Program-made: the position numbers and the translations under genes | Origin: Nocardioides flavescens | GTDB lineage: Bacteria; Actinomycetota; Actinomycetes; Propionibacteriales; Nocardioidaceae | NCBI RefSeq assembly: GCF_009823805.1 | Contig: NZ_WUEK01000012.1 | Location: 1-64,000, forward strand | Reading direction: 5' to 3' | Length of the DNA: 64,000 nucleotides | Shown: in pieces, positions 1 to 8,193 of the stretch | Position numbering within the stretch: position 1 is the first letter of the stretch | How the letters are laid out: every line of letters begins with the position of its first letter | Notes under the pieces: generated by a model | Databases searched by the model: none | What the model saw: only the letters and a program-made list of their open reading frames with translations | What the model was told of the DNA's origin: nothing

Positions 1-57
1 GGCGGCCACCAGCCCCGATCCGATCACCCCCACCGGGGCGATGACCAGAGACTCACA

Positions 58-70
58 GTCTCGAAACCAT
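58..70. repeat. Partial REP-like arm
   Basis: A 13-bp remnant matching the conserved GTCTCGAAACCA arm of the intergenic hairpin repeat found elsewhere in the window. It lies just 3' of the DinB gene. Positions 1-57 hold no gene I can support; a minus-strand reading from 33 leftwards is open but too short to judge. Confidence 0.6.
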
Positions 71-78
71 TGGCGGTC

Positions 79-582
79 TCAGGCGCCGAGCAGCCCCCGC
101 GCGTACGCCGCCTGGCCGGCGTGCTGCAGGTCGTCGCCGATGACGCTCACGAGCCGGGCGCCGAGGGTGACCGGCGGGTCCCAGTTCTCGTCGACGACGC
201 GGTCGAGGTCGTCGGGGCCGAGCGTCTCGAGGTAGCGCTTGGTGGCCTCGGTGACAGCGGTGAGGTAGTCGGTGAGGGCGGAGGCGCTCGCGCGGACGCG
301 GCCGACCTGGTCGGGGTCCATGTCGAAGCCGGTCTCGGTGTCGTCGAAGGGCAGCCCCCAGCGCTCGGCGTACCCGCCCGAGGTCCACACCTGCTCGGTG
401 CCGGCGACGTCGGCGACGTGGTCGTCCTGCACCCGCGTGAGGTGCCAGACCAGCCACGCGATCGTGTTGGCCTCGGGCCCGGGTCGCTCGGTGAGCTGCT
501 CCTCGCTCAGCCCGTCGACGGCGGCGCTCGCCGTCTGCTGGATGCGGTCGAAGGCGTCGGAGAGCAGCTCGGAGGGGGTCAC
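79..582 (-). CDS. DinB family protein (DUF664-like, mycothiol-dependent type)
   Basis: A 167-aa protein with the four-helix DinB fold pattern. Histidines expected to bind a divalent metal sit in WHLTRVQDDHV (N-terminal third) and in DDLQHAGQAAYARG near the C-terminus. In actinobacteria this superfamily includes mycothiol-dependent transferases and many proteins of unknown reaction, so the substrate cannot be stated. The GTG start at 582 is chosen because a GGAGGA Shine-Dalgarno precedes it by a few bases; the open frame continues far upstream but has no family similarity there. It lies 17 bp downstream of the next minus-strand gene, so cotranscription is possible. A REP arm remnant follows its stop. 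Confidence 0.8.
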   Translation of the reverse strand: MTPSELLSDAFDRIQQTASAAVDGLSEEQLTERPGPEANTIAWLVWHLTRVQDDHVADVAGTEQVWTSGGYAERWGLPFDDTETGFDMDPDQVGRVRASASALTDYLTAVTEATKRYLETLGPDDLDRVVDENWDPPVTLGARLVSVIGDDLQHAGQAAYARGLLGA

Positions 583-599
583 GATCCTCCGGTAACCAG

Positions 600-2267
600 T
601 CAGGAGCGCTCGGGCGCCCTCACGGTGAGCGTGCTGGTGGAGAGCTTGCGGAGGCTGCCGTCGGGCTGACGCTCCGAGACGAGGACATCGACCTTCAGTC
701 GGCCGCGTGCGGCCAGGATGCGGCGGCCGAGACCGTTGAGGCGGATCTTCACCTTCGCGCTCTGGCCGCCGGTCAGCACCACCGACTTCTTGGCGAGAGT
801 GCGGGGCCTGGGCTTCGCGACGCCCGACCGGAAGCCCGGGACGTACTCGTGCTCGCTCACGCGGTAGATCACCGTGCAGCGGGCCGTCGGCGGTCCGAGG
901 CAGATCTGGTTGGCGGTGACCTCGCCGTCGTCGGCGCGCGGCTTGCTCAGCTGGGCCTGGCCGACGGAGACCGGGGTGAGCGCGACGGGTGCCGGCGTGG
1001 TGGGCGTCGTGGTGCCGGTCGTGGTGCCCGTGCTCTGGGTGGGAGCAGTCGGCGTCGTCGGCGTCGTCTGGCTGGGAGCGAGCGGGAGCCGCCCGAGGTC
1101 GCTCCCGACGGTGCCGAACCAGACGTCGGTCGCGGTGACGGTCAGTCCGAGCGGCTGCACCGAACCCAGCGACGTCACCGTGGCGGTCGCGGACGCCGAC
1201 CCCGAGCCCGGCACGACGTGCACGAGCGCGTTGGGCGGCCCGCTCACGCTCACCCAGAGCGACCCGTCGGGGGCCGCCGCGATCTGCGACGGGCTGCCGC
1301 CGACGAGGGAGGGACTGATCGAGGCGAGGGTGTACTGCGTCATGGTCCCGGAACCGGGGTCGAGCCGGCCGATCTTCTTGTTCAGGCGGTTGGTGAACCA
1401 CAGCCCCCCGTCGCCACCGGCGGCGACGTCGGTCAGGCCGCGACCGGAGTAGGAGCCCGAGCACGGGTTCTGGGCCTCGCACGGGGTCACGGCGTACTCG
1501 TTGTACGTCGCCCCGCCGGTGTAGGAGGCGATGCGGTAGCCGGGGGTGCCGGGGTCCTCCTCGACGAACCACGGCGTCCCGTCGGCGGCCACCGTGATGC
1601 CCGACGGCTTGGCGTCGTAGCGCGACGAGGTGAGCGTCGTGGCTCCGCCCTGGACCGCGACGTTGGGTCCCTCCGTGAGCCCACCGTCGGTGATCTGCGC
1701 GATCCGCGCGCCGGGGTAGGGGGCGACGTTGCTGGTCGTCTTCTCGGTGATCCAGGCGCCTCCGCCGGGCGCGGTGGCGACGTCCCACAGGTCGACACCA
1801 CCCGCGGCGGTGCCGGTCGAGATCGTCGTGGCCGGCGCGGGTGCGCTCGGCACGAGGCTGCCGTAGGCGCCGTCGCTGCGCACGTAGTAGAGCCGCCCGT
1901 CGTGGGCGCTGAACGCCACGGAGCGCATCTGGTTGGCGCAGCAGCCCACCGGCGAGGGGTCGGGCGTGGCGACGGTGGTCGTCCCCGCCGCAGTGCCGGC
2001 GACCGCCGAGGCCGGGTGGAGCCGGATCAGCGACGGCGTGGGCTGGCTGCCGCGAGCCGGTCCGCTCGCCGAGAACCACACGTCGCCCGACCCGTCGACC
2101 GTGACGCCGTAGTTGACGACGGCGTACCCGCTCGGCGCGGAGTAGTAGGTCGGCACACCTGTCGACGGTGCGTCGGCTGCGGCGGGGAGCGGCAGCGCTC
2201 CGGCGGCCATGGCCGAGGCGGTCAGCGTGAGGACGGCGGTGGTCGCGGCGACGGCGAAGCGGTGCAC
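600..2267 (-). CDS. Secreted beta-propeller protein, Vgb/NHL-like
   Basis: A 555-aa protein with a clear signal peptide (hydrophobic stretch after VHRFAVAATT, Ala-rich cleavage region near residue 30). Repeated short segments of the type G..DVWFS, GGAWITE, DGTPWFVEE, GGLWFTN and DGSLWVSVS are spaced as blades of a virginiamycin-B-lyase-like or NHL beta-propeller, residues about 40 to 395. A Thr/Pro-rich linker follows (about 395-425), then a C-terminal beta-sandwich of about 120 residues. The linker suggests the last domain is held away from the propeller at the cell surface. No catalytic residues of Vgb could be confirmed, so lyase activity is not claimed. GTG start. It is divergent from the methyltransferase at 2338 with a 70-bp gap. 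Confidence 0.7.
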   Translation of the reverse strand: MHRFAVAATTAVLTLTASAMAAGALPLPAAADAPSTGVPTYYSAPSGYAVVNYGVTVDGSGDVWFSASGPARGSQPTPSLIRLHPASAVAGTAAGTTTVATPDPSPVGCCANQMRSVAFSAHDGRLYYVRSDGAYGSLVPSAPAPATTISTGTAAGGVDLWDVATAPGGGAWITEKTTSNVAPYPGARIAQITDGGLTEGPNVAVQGGATTLTSSRYDAKPSGITVAADGTPWFVEEDPGTPGYRIASYTGGATYNEYAVTPCEAQNPCSGSYSGRGLTDVAAGGDGGLWFTNRLNKKIGRLDPGSGTMTQYTLASISPSLVGGSPSQIAAAPDGSLWVSVSGPPNALVHVVPGSGSASATATVTSLGSVQPLGLTVTATDVWFGTVGSDLGRLPLAPSQTTPTTPTAPTQSTGTTTGTTTPTTPAPVALTPVSVGQAQLSKPRADDGEVTANQICLGPPTARCTVIYRVSEHEYVPGFRSGVAKPRPRTLAKKSVVLTGGQSAKVKIRLNGLGRRILAARGRLKVDVLVSERQPDGSLRKLSTSTLTVRAPERS

Positions 2268-2337
2268 CGGACACGTCTACCTCCGCCGCGTCGCCTGGCG
2301 CATGACCACAACGGGTCATGGCGCCTACGGTGGATCG

Positions 2338-3063
2338 GTGGTCGACGACGATCTCTGGGCGCGCCGCAGCTCGGCCTTCGGGGCCGCGGCCCGGGAGTAC
2401 GCCGAGCACCGGCCCGGCTACGCCCCTGCCGCTCTGGACTGGCTGCTCGAGGGAGCCGGCAGAGACGTCCACGACGTGCTCGACCTCGCTGCCGGCACCG
2501 GCAAGCTGTGCGGCGCCCTCGACCCGGCGATGCTGGCCGAGCTCGGCCGGCGGGTGCCGTCGGCGCGGCGGCTGGTGGGCCGGGCCGAGGCGGTGCCGCT
2601 GGCCGACGACTCCGTCGACGTGGTCGCGGTGGGCACGGCCTGGCACTGGTTCGACACCGACCGGGCGCGGGCGGAGGTGCGCCGGGTCCTGCGCCCGGGA
2701 GGCGTCCTGGGTCTCGTCTACGCCCTCGACCGGACCGACGTGCCGTGGGTGGCCGAGGTCGGGCGGCTGGCGCTGACGTCGGTGTCGACCACACCACCGG
2801 ACCCGGACGCGCCGTTCGACCTCACCGGTTGGGAGGGCTGGGAGCTCGAGGAGCGCCGCTTCGACCACGTGCACCGGCGCACCGCGGACTCGCTGACGGC
2901 GATGTTCGGCACCCAGTCGCACACGATGGTGGTGAGCCCCGAGGAGCGCGCCGAGACCCTCGCCCGGGTGCGGGCCTTCCTCGCATCGCAGCCGGAGACG
3001 GCAGAGGGCGAGTTCGACCTGCCGATGCAGACGTGGGTGGCGCGGCTGCGGCCGCCTGGCTAG
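2338..3063 (+). CDS. Class I SAM-dependent methyltransferase with shortened core
   Basis: A 241-aa methyltransferase (Methyltransf_11/25 type). SAM motif I is VLDLAAGTGKL at residues 47-57, and the later motif VGTAWHWFD is typical of this family. After motif I the chain goes straight to LDPAMLAELGRR. In relatives about 13-15 residues lie between, forming strand beta-2 that ends in the acidic residue binding the SAM ribose. That segment is missing here although the frame is intact, so the protein may bind SAM poorly or not at all. The GTG start at 2338 is preferred over upstream ATG codons because a TACGGT -10-like hexamer at 2326-2331 lies 6 nt before it, as in leaderless actinobacterial genes. 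Its stop overlaps the convergent next gene by 4 nt. Confidence 0.75.
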   Translation: MVDDDLWARRSSAFGAAAREYAEHRPGYAPAALDWLLEGAGRDVHDVLDLAAGTGKLCGALDPAMLAELGRRVPSARRLVGRAEAVPLADDSVDVVAVGTAWHWFDTDRARAEVRRVLRPGGVLGLVYALDRTDVPWVAEVGRLALTSVSTTPPDPDAPFDLTGWEGWELEERRFDHVHRRTADSLTAMFGTQSHTMVVSPEERAETLARVRAFLASQPETAEGEFDLPMQTWVARLRPPG

Positions 3064-4751
3064 GGGGCAGCGGTCCTGAGCCGCTCCCACCTCGTCTCGA
3101 GCAGGTCGCGCCGGTGGGCGTTGCCGTGCAGCGCGAGGTAGCGCTCGCCGAAGACGAAGAGCAGCGCGTCGTCGAGGCGGCGTACGGCGCCGGGCGGGTA
3201 GCGGTAGTCCATCCGCTCGGCGATGGCATCCTCGTCGGCGTCGCGCAGGGTCTCGGACAGTTCCTGCAGCGTCGTGATGCCGAGCTCGAGGAGCAGCCCG
3301 GAGACCCAGAGGTAGTGGTCGGTGCGCGACCAGCCCGCGTCGTCGTACTGCCCGGCGAGGAAGGCCGCGAGCTCGCGCGGCGCGATGCGCGGGTCGTCGT
3401 CGGCGCGCTCGGGAACGGGTGCGCCGCGCAGCCGGTCGCGCACCGCGGAGAACTCCCGGTCGGCGAGCTCGAGCAGCCCCGCCGCGAGCGTGAAGCGGCG
3501 GTCGAACTCGCTGGCGTGCTCGGCCGGCACCGACCCCTTGTAGCGGATGTCGTGCTCGAACTCCGCCCACGCGTGCTGCAGCACCGTGCGCAGCTGCACC
3601 TGCACGACCTGCTCGTCCTCGGCGCCCCCAGCGCCCCCGGCGTCCTCGACCGGCAGCGCGACCTGCAGGTGGCGGCTGGCGTAGCCGAACCGGCCCTCGC
3701 TGGCCGTGACCTCGCCGAGGTCGCGGTCGTCGAGCACGCGCGACTGCGCGGCGAGCAGCCCGGCGACCGCCTCGACGTCGCTGCGGACGTAGGTGATGAC
3801 GCGGACGCCGACCTGGTCGCCGATGTCGCGCAGCGGGTCGGGGTAGAGCAACGCCCCGGTCTCGTCGGTGCGCGTCGCCTTGTCGGCGAACGACGCGACC
3901 GCCTTGGCGCGGGCGCTGATCGCGAGGTAGTTGATGCCGGCCTCGTCGAGGATCGTCCCGAGCTGCCGCTCGGCGCGGGCGGCGGCTGCGACGAGCGCAG
4001 GGTGGCGCTCGGCGTACGCGCGGACGGCGGCGCGCAGCGGGTCCTCCGGCGGGCGCTGGGTGCGCAGGACGGGGGTGACGATCTGGCCGGTCTCCAGGTC
4101 GCCGTACGTCGTGACCGCGTCGGGCCGGGTGTGTGCGAGCAGCGCGACGTAGGCGCAGACGACGGCGTCGACCTGGTCCTCGGCCACCCGCAGCTCGCTC
4201 TTGCGGGTCGCCGCCTCGACCGACGCGCGCAGCGCGCGCCAGGTGTCGTCGGGTTCGACGACCGTCTCCGTCAGCTCGATGAGCCGCAGCAGCTCGGAGC
4301 GCAGCGAGGCGAGGTCGCGGCCGGGCTTGGCCTTGTACTTCAGCGTCTTGGGCAGCTCGAAGAGCGCCACGGTCGCGGCGTGGGGGTAGACCTCCAGGGC
4401 CGTCGCGTGGAGCTCGAGCCCGAGCAGCGCGGCGACGCGGGCTCCGCGGGTGCCGTCGCGGAACTCCGGCTTGCCGGTGTTGGACGGGTGCGTCCCCGCC
4501 TCGAAGCGGCGGTAGTCGCGACTCAGGGCCCGCTCCGCCGGGCGCGAACCCGTCTCGTTGGTGACGACGAGCGGTGCGTCGATGCCGGCGACCACCGGTC
4601 CGTCGGCGTACGGCGACAGCGCGGCGACGATCTCGTCGTCGGTGCGGACCGTGGACAGGTGCAGGATCCGGCCGCGCTCGTCGAGCACGGCGACGCCGGT
4701 GGGGTTGCGCTCGCCCCACGCGAGGTCGAGGCCGACGTAGAGGGTGCTCAC
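3060..4751 (-). CDS. DUF429 - RelA/SpoT nucleotidyltransferase fusion
   Basis: A 563-aa two-domain protein. Residues 1-230 match DUF429, a predicted RNase H-like nuclease fold, with acidic residues in YVGLDLAWG (D9), GIDAPL (D58), ALEVYPHA (E120) and EDQVDAVV (191-198). Residues about 262-405 match the RelA/SpoT synthetase domain: R281-x-K283-x3-S287-x3-K291, D312-x3-GVRV, FGYASRH (355-361) and a VQLRT..QHAWAEFEH segment. The motif that is normally ExQxRT reads Q384-V-Q-L-R-T, so the usual catalytic Glu is Gln. About 160 C-terminal residues are unassigned. It could make or sense an alarmone-like nucleotide, or be a catalytically altered relative. It is last in an operon after YibE/F and the MDMPI-like gene (7-bp gap). 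Confidence 0.75.
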   Translation of the reverse strand: MSTLYVGLDLAWGERNPTGVAVLDERGRILHLSTVRTDDEIVAALSPYADGPVVAGIDAPLVVTNETGSRPAERALSRDYRRFEAGTHPSNTGKPEFRDGTRGARVAALLGLELHATALEVYPHAATVALFELPKTLKYKAKPGRDLASLRSELLRLIELTETVVEPDDTWRALRASVEAATRKSELRVAEDQVDAVVCAYVALLAHTRPDAVTTYGDLETGQIVTPVLRTQRPPEDPLRAAVRAYAERHPALVAAAARAERQLGTILDEAGINYLAISARAKAVASFADKATRTDETGALLYPDPLRDIGDQVGVRVITYVRSDVEAVAGLLAAQSRVLDDRDLGEVTASEGRFGYASRHLQVALPVEDAGGAGGAEDEQVVQVQLRTVLQHAWAEFEHDIRYKGSVPAEHASEFDRRFTLAAGLLELADREFSAVRDRLRGAPVPERADDDPRIAPRELAAFLAGQYDDAGWSRTDHYLWVSGLLLELGITTLQELSETLRDADEDAIAERMDYRYPPGAVRRLDDALLFVFGERYLALHGNAHRRDLLETRWERLRTAAP

Positions 4752-4758
4752 TCGGGGC

Positions 4759-5427
4759 TCACTCGGGGAGCGGCCGCTCGGGGAGGGGCCCGAGCCCGGC
4801 GAAGGCGTCGAGGTACGGCGTCACGTCGCCGGTCTCCGTCCAGGCGCGCAGCTGGTCCGCCGTACGCCGGGAGACCAGGGCGCGGGCCAGGTCGAAGTCG
4901 GAGGCGCGCACGCGGGTGGTCGCGTCGGCGGGCCCGCTGGACCAGGTGTCGCCGACGAGCAGGATCGAGTCGTCGGGGGCGGCGTCGCGGAACTTCACCG
5001 CCCGTCGCTCGCGCACGATCGCGAGTCCCTCGGTGTCGCGCGCGCCCGGCGCCCCGAGAGCCGAGCGGAGGTCCTGCTCGTGGATGACGACGTCGTTGAG
5101 CGGACGGGTGCCGTGCTCGCGCATCCACCCCTCCAGGCCGTCGGCGAGCCCCCGCCACTCCGCGACCAGTTCGGCGGCGGTGCGGTCGCGGCGGGCGTCG
5201 ACCTGGGCCTGGGTCCACTCGTCGTTGTGGTCGTCGGGCTCGTCACCGTCGAGCACGTCGGCCCCGAGGCCGACCACGTGGGAGAGCAGGTCGCGCGCGG
5301 TCCAGTCGGGGCAGGCCGGCACGCGCTGCTCGAGCCGGGCGGGGTCGACCGACTCCACCAGGGCGCACACCCGCTCGTGCGCGGCGCGCCACTCGGCGAT
5401 CTCGCTGGCGGTCTCGGTCTCGCTCAT
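4759..5427 (-). CDS. Maleylpyruvate isomerase-like, mycothiol-dependent family protein
   Basis: A 222-aa protein of the TIGR03083/MDMPI-N family. The N-terminal four-helix DinB-like domain has the typical CPDWTARDLLSHVVG segment and a second helix with DVVIHEQDLRSALG. These carry the His and acidic residues expected at the metal site, used by true members for mycothiol-dependent isomerisation or transfer. The C-terminal part resembles the small accessory domain of the family. The real substrate is unknown, and most paralogues are not maleylpyruvate isomerases. The ATG at 5427 overlaps the stop of the YibE/F gene by 4 nt (ATGA), so the two are translationally coupled. Confidence 0.75.
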   Translation of the reverse strand: MSETETASEIAEWRAAHERVCALVESVDPARLEQRVPACPDWTARDLLSHVVGLGADVLDGDEPDDHNDEWTQAQVDARRDRTAAELVAEWRGLADGLEGWMREHGTRPLNDVVIHEQDLRSALGAPGARDTEGLAIVRERRAVKFRDAAPDDSILLVGDTWSSGPADATTRVRASDFDLARALVSRRTADQLRAWTETGDVTPYLDAFAGLGPLPERPLPE

Positions 5428-6692
5428 GGGTCGAGACTGCCACGTGGGCCGGGGACGGTGAGGACGGCGACCGCGGTGGTCGCGGGCACCGCGAGCACGA
5501 GACCGATCGACCCGGTGAGCGCCCGCACGATCTCCTCGGAGATCTCCTCGGTCGTGAGCAGCTCCCACCACGAGCGGTCGTAGAGCGAGACCGCGAGCAG
5601 CAGCGTGAGCGCGGTGCCGGCGTAGGCGAAGACGATGGTGTAGATCGTCGAGGCGATGTGGTCGCGCCCGATCCGCATGCCGCTGGTGAACAGCCGCGCG
5701 CGTGACATGGCCGGCGACGCCGCGCGCAGCTCCCAGACCGCCGAGGCCTGGGTGATGGTGACGTCGTTGAGGATGCCGAGCCCGGCGATGACGACGGCGG
5801 CGACGAGCAGGTCCTGCATCTGCAGGCCGGGGGCGAACGTCGTGAGCGCCTGCCCGCTCTGGTCGACCACCCCGGTCAGGTGGGCCGCACCGATCGCCCA
5901 CCAGGAGATGCCGGCGATGAGCAGCATGCCGACGAGGGTGCCGCCGAGGGCGGCGCTCGTGCGCATCGAGAACCCGTGCGTCGTGTAGAGCACCACGAAC
6001 ATGATCAGCGCGCCGGTCACCAGCGCCACCGCGACCGGCTGCTCCCCGGTGATGAGCGCCGGGATCGCGAAGAACCCGACCACGAGAGCCGCGAAGCCGA
6101 GCCCGACGATCGCCATCAGCCCGCGCCAGCGCGCGACCACGAGCACGACGAGGGCGAAGAGCCCCGCGACCAGCCACAGCGGGGTGGCGCGGCTGATGCC
6201 GAAGTAGCCGTACGTCGGGTCCTGGCCCTCGACGGTCGGCGTGCGCAGCAGCTGGATGCGGTCGCCCTTCGCCAGCCCCGAGGTCGCGACCTCCGGCGGC
6301 ACGTCGACCGTCACCTGGTCGCCGTCGCCGGCGCCCTCGGCGACGGTCGCCGTCACCGTGCCGCAGCCGCTGCGGTCGGCCGAGCCGCCCGAGCCCCCCG
6401 GGTCGCTGGGGTCGACCGGCGGGCAGGCGGGCCGCACCCGGTCGACGACGGCCTCGGGGAACGTCGCGCCCTCCGCGGCGAACTGCACCGAGCCGTGCAG
6501 GTCGTCGGCCGCCTTCCCGTCCGGCCAGAGCCAGGCCAGCCCCGCGAGCGTCGCGATCGCCACCGCGGCCAACGCGACCAGCAGCACCGCCCGCGGCACC
6601 GGGTCGAGGTGGAGCTCCACCTCACCCCCGCCGTGCCCGTGGCCGTGACCGTGCCCGTGGCCCTGATCCCGCGACGCTCGGTGACTCCCCAC
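5424..6692 (-). CDS. YibE/F family membrane protein
   Basis: A 422-aa integral membrane protein. The N-terminus holds a run of five Gly-His pairs, a likely metal-chelating tail. One transmembrane helix follows (about 38-58), then an extracytoplasmic domain rich in Gly/Asp, then seven or so helices containing the YibE/F signature segments LGILNDVTITQASAVWELR and IASTIYTIVFAYAGTALTLLL. The family is widespread and its transport role is unproven. First gene of a three-gene operon with the MDMPI-like and DUF429-RelA/SpoT genes. The GTG start lies 17 bp from a triple REP-like array, so transcription reaching this gene passes through those hairpins or starts after them. Confidence 0.8.
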   Translation of the reverse strand: MGSHRASRDQGHGHGHGHGHGGGEVELHLDPVPRAVLLVALAAVAIATLAGLAWLWPDGKAADDLHGSVQFAAEGATFPEAVVDRVRPACPPVDPSDPGGSGGSADRSGCGTVTATVAEGAGDGDQVTVDVPPEVATSGLAKGDRIQLLRTPTVEGQDPTYGYFGISRATPLWLVAGLFALVVLVVARWRGLMAIVGLGFAALVVGFFAIPALITGEQPVAVALVTGALIMFVVLYTTHGFSMRTSAALGGTLVGMLLIAGISWWAIGAAHLTGVVDQSGQALTTFAPGLQMQDLLVAAVVIAGLGILNDVTITQASAVWELRAASPAMSRARLFTSGMRIGRDHIASTIYTIVFAYAGTALTLLLAVSLYDRSWWELLTTEEISEEIVRALTGSIGLVLAVPATTAVAVLTVPGPRGSLDP

Positions 6693-6708
6693 GCGGACAT
6701 GCTCCCCC

Positions 6709-6814
6709 GGTGGTCAGGGAAGGACGAAGTCCTGTCTCCCCCGGTGGTTGAGGAAGGACGAAGTCCTGTCTCCCCCGGTGGTTGAGGAAGGACGAAGTCC
6801 TGTCTCGAAACCAC
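6709..6814. repeat. Three tandem REP-like hairpin units, 34-bp period
   Basis: Units begin at 6709, 6743 and 6777. Each contains GGTGGTTGAGG (first copy slightly degenerate) and AGGACGAAGTCCT, the latter forming a 5-bp stem with a GAA loop. Only the last unit retains the closing GTCTCGAAACCAC arm, which pairs with GTGGTT and GAG. The array lies between two minus-strand genes. It is a local expansion of the family also seen at 22.5, 45.9, 51.9, 52.4 and 56.2 kb. Confidence 0.85.
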
Positions 6815-6827
6815 TCCCGGTCGCGAC

Positions 6828-7547
6828 TCAGCTCAGCCCCACCAGCCGGGGCGCTCGCGCCTCGACCTCGGCCACCCCGGCGGCCCGGCCCCGGGCGCTC
6901 GCCGACTCGACCTCGACCGACAGCGGCCAGGCGCGGTAGGTCGCGCTCCACCGGTAGCGCAGCTGCCCACCCCCGGCCGACACGGGCACGGCGGCCGTCC
7001 AGGTGCGGCCGGCGAACTCACCGTCGACGAGCCACCGCGACCCGGAGGTCGCGTGCTCGGCGTCGAACCAGGCGAACCGGTCGAAGCCGGCCTGCCAGCG
7101 GGTGTAGCGGACGACGTGGTCCTCGGCCCGGCAGGTGAGGACCTCGACCTTGCCGACCACGACCGCGCGGGTCGCGCGACAGCCGACGTCCTCGGAGAGC
7201 TCCGCGAAGACCGTGGCGAGGCCGACGGCGCCCGCCGGGGTCGTGCATTCGCGGACGGAGGCCACCCGGGCGCCGTCCCAGCAGGTGCGATCGCGCCCCG
7301 ACGTGTCCGGCGAACCGGACACCGAGCCCACGGCCGACTCGGCGACCGGCGTCGGACCTCCGCTCGCCAGCGGACCGAGCAGGAGCGCCACCCCGGCCGC
7401 TCCGCTGACGCCGACGAGGGTGCCGACCGATCGGCGCCCGATGGTCCCGCCCGGCCGGTCAGCGCGGTGCGTCGGGGCAGCGCGAAGCGCCCTGCGCGGC
7501 CGTCGTGAGGGCAGCGCAGAGCGCGTTGAACCCCAGCCCCCCGGCAC
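6828..7547 (-). CDS. Membrane-anchored protein of unknown function
   Basis: A 239-aa protein I do not recognise. It has a basic N-terminus, one hydrophobic segment at about residues 40-62 (TLVGVSGAAGVALLLGPLA), then a soluble domain with four cysteines that could form disulfides outside the cell. This suggests a signal anchor and an extracytoplasmic domain. The GTG start at 7547 is supported by a TACCGT hexamer at 7555-7560 on the minus strand, 7 nt upstream, consistent with a leaderless transcript. Codon usage is like its neighbours. Confidence 0.6.
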   Translation of the reverse strand: MPGGWGSTRSALPSRRPRRALRAAPTHRADRPGGTIGRRSVGTLVGVSGAAGVALLLGPLASGGPTPVAESAVGSVSGSPDTSGRDRTCWDGARVASVRECTTPAGAVGLATVFAELSEDVGCRATRAVVVGKVEVLTCRAEDHVVRYTRWQAGFDRFAWFDAEHATSGSRWLVDGEFAGRTWTAAVPVSAGGGQLRYRWSATYRAWPLSVEVESASARGRAAGVAEVEARAPRLVGLS

Positions 7548-8193
7548 GTCCTCGACGGTAGGGGGCCGATCGGTCGACGACCATGACTCGAACAGACCAT
7601 CGCGGCACCACCCGAAGGGGTCAGGCCCGAGCGACCGACCGTCCTGACCCGTCTGTGCACGAGGGCCACGGACGGGCGATCGTCCGCCTGACCCTGGTAA
7701 GGGTCACGCCCATGACTTGACACGTACCGCACTAGTCCATTCACACCGGTGCAGAAACTTGTGGATATGGCGGGATGGCGTAGGGCAACCGCTCCCCCGG
7801 CGTGTCGCGACCTCCACCGCGAGGTGACGTCGAGGTGAACCAAGAAATCGGCCCACTGATTTGTGTACACACCGTGAGAAAGACATCTGCGCAGGTCAGA
7901 GCGGTGTGACACCGCGTCGGGGATCTTCTCTCCACAGACTTCTCCCCAGACTGTGCACAGCCGATCGCGTGTCGTCCACCGGCGGGCCGTGGTTGTCCCC
8001 AGGACCTGTGGACAGGCCGCTGTCCGGACCCCCCTCCGGCCCCCTAGGTTCACCAGACGCCGTCCGCGAGCCCCGCGGTCGTTCCCCGGCCCGGGCCGCC
8101 TGTCGGTGGCTCGTCCTAGGTTCGGGACCGACCCCGCGAAGGTCGTCGCACGCCGCCACCCCCACCCCCTGCAGCACCCGTCCCGGAGGTTCC
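7548..8193. other. 646-bp intergenic region upstream of dnaB
   Basis: No convincing gene. The middle part (about 7700-7900) is clearly less GC-rich than the surroundings. It contains a perfect 10-bp palindrome TGTGTACACA at 7862-7871 and the near-adjacent GGTGTGACACC further on. Two 9-mers differ by one base from a DnaA box: TGTGGATAT at 7760 and TGTGGACAG at 8007. These could be operator or DnaA sites affecting the divergent genes, but two single-mismatch boxes are not enough to call an origin. A good Shine-Dalgarno (GGAGGTTCC) directly precedes dnaB. Confidence 0.5.

Noticed and set aside
1..57. Start of a minus-strand gene running off the left end
   Set aside because: A short hydrophobic reading from GTG at 33 is open, but fewer than 12 codons are visible, with no Shine-Dalgarno, so nothing can be supported.
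79..4719. A single open frame of over 1500 codons on the minus strand
   Set aside because: Only its last 167 codons look like a protein (DinB). The rest runs antisense or out of frame to genes with clear domains, with Arg/Ala/Pro-rich nonsense translation usual for high-GC DNA.
6709..6814. Possible CRISPR array
   Set aside because: The units are direct tandem repeats without unique spacers and match dispersed intergenic hairpins elsewhere; no cas genes are present.
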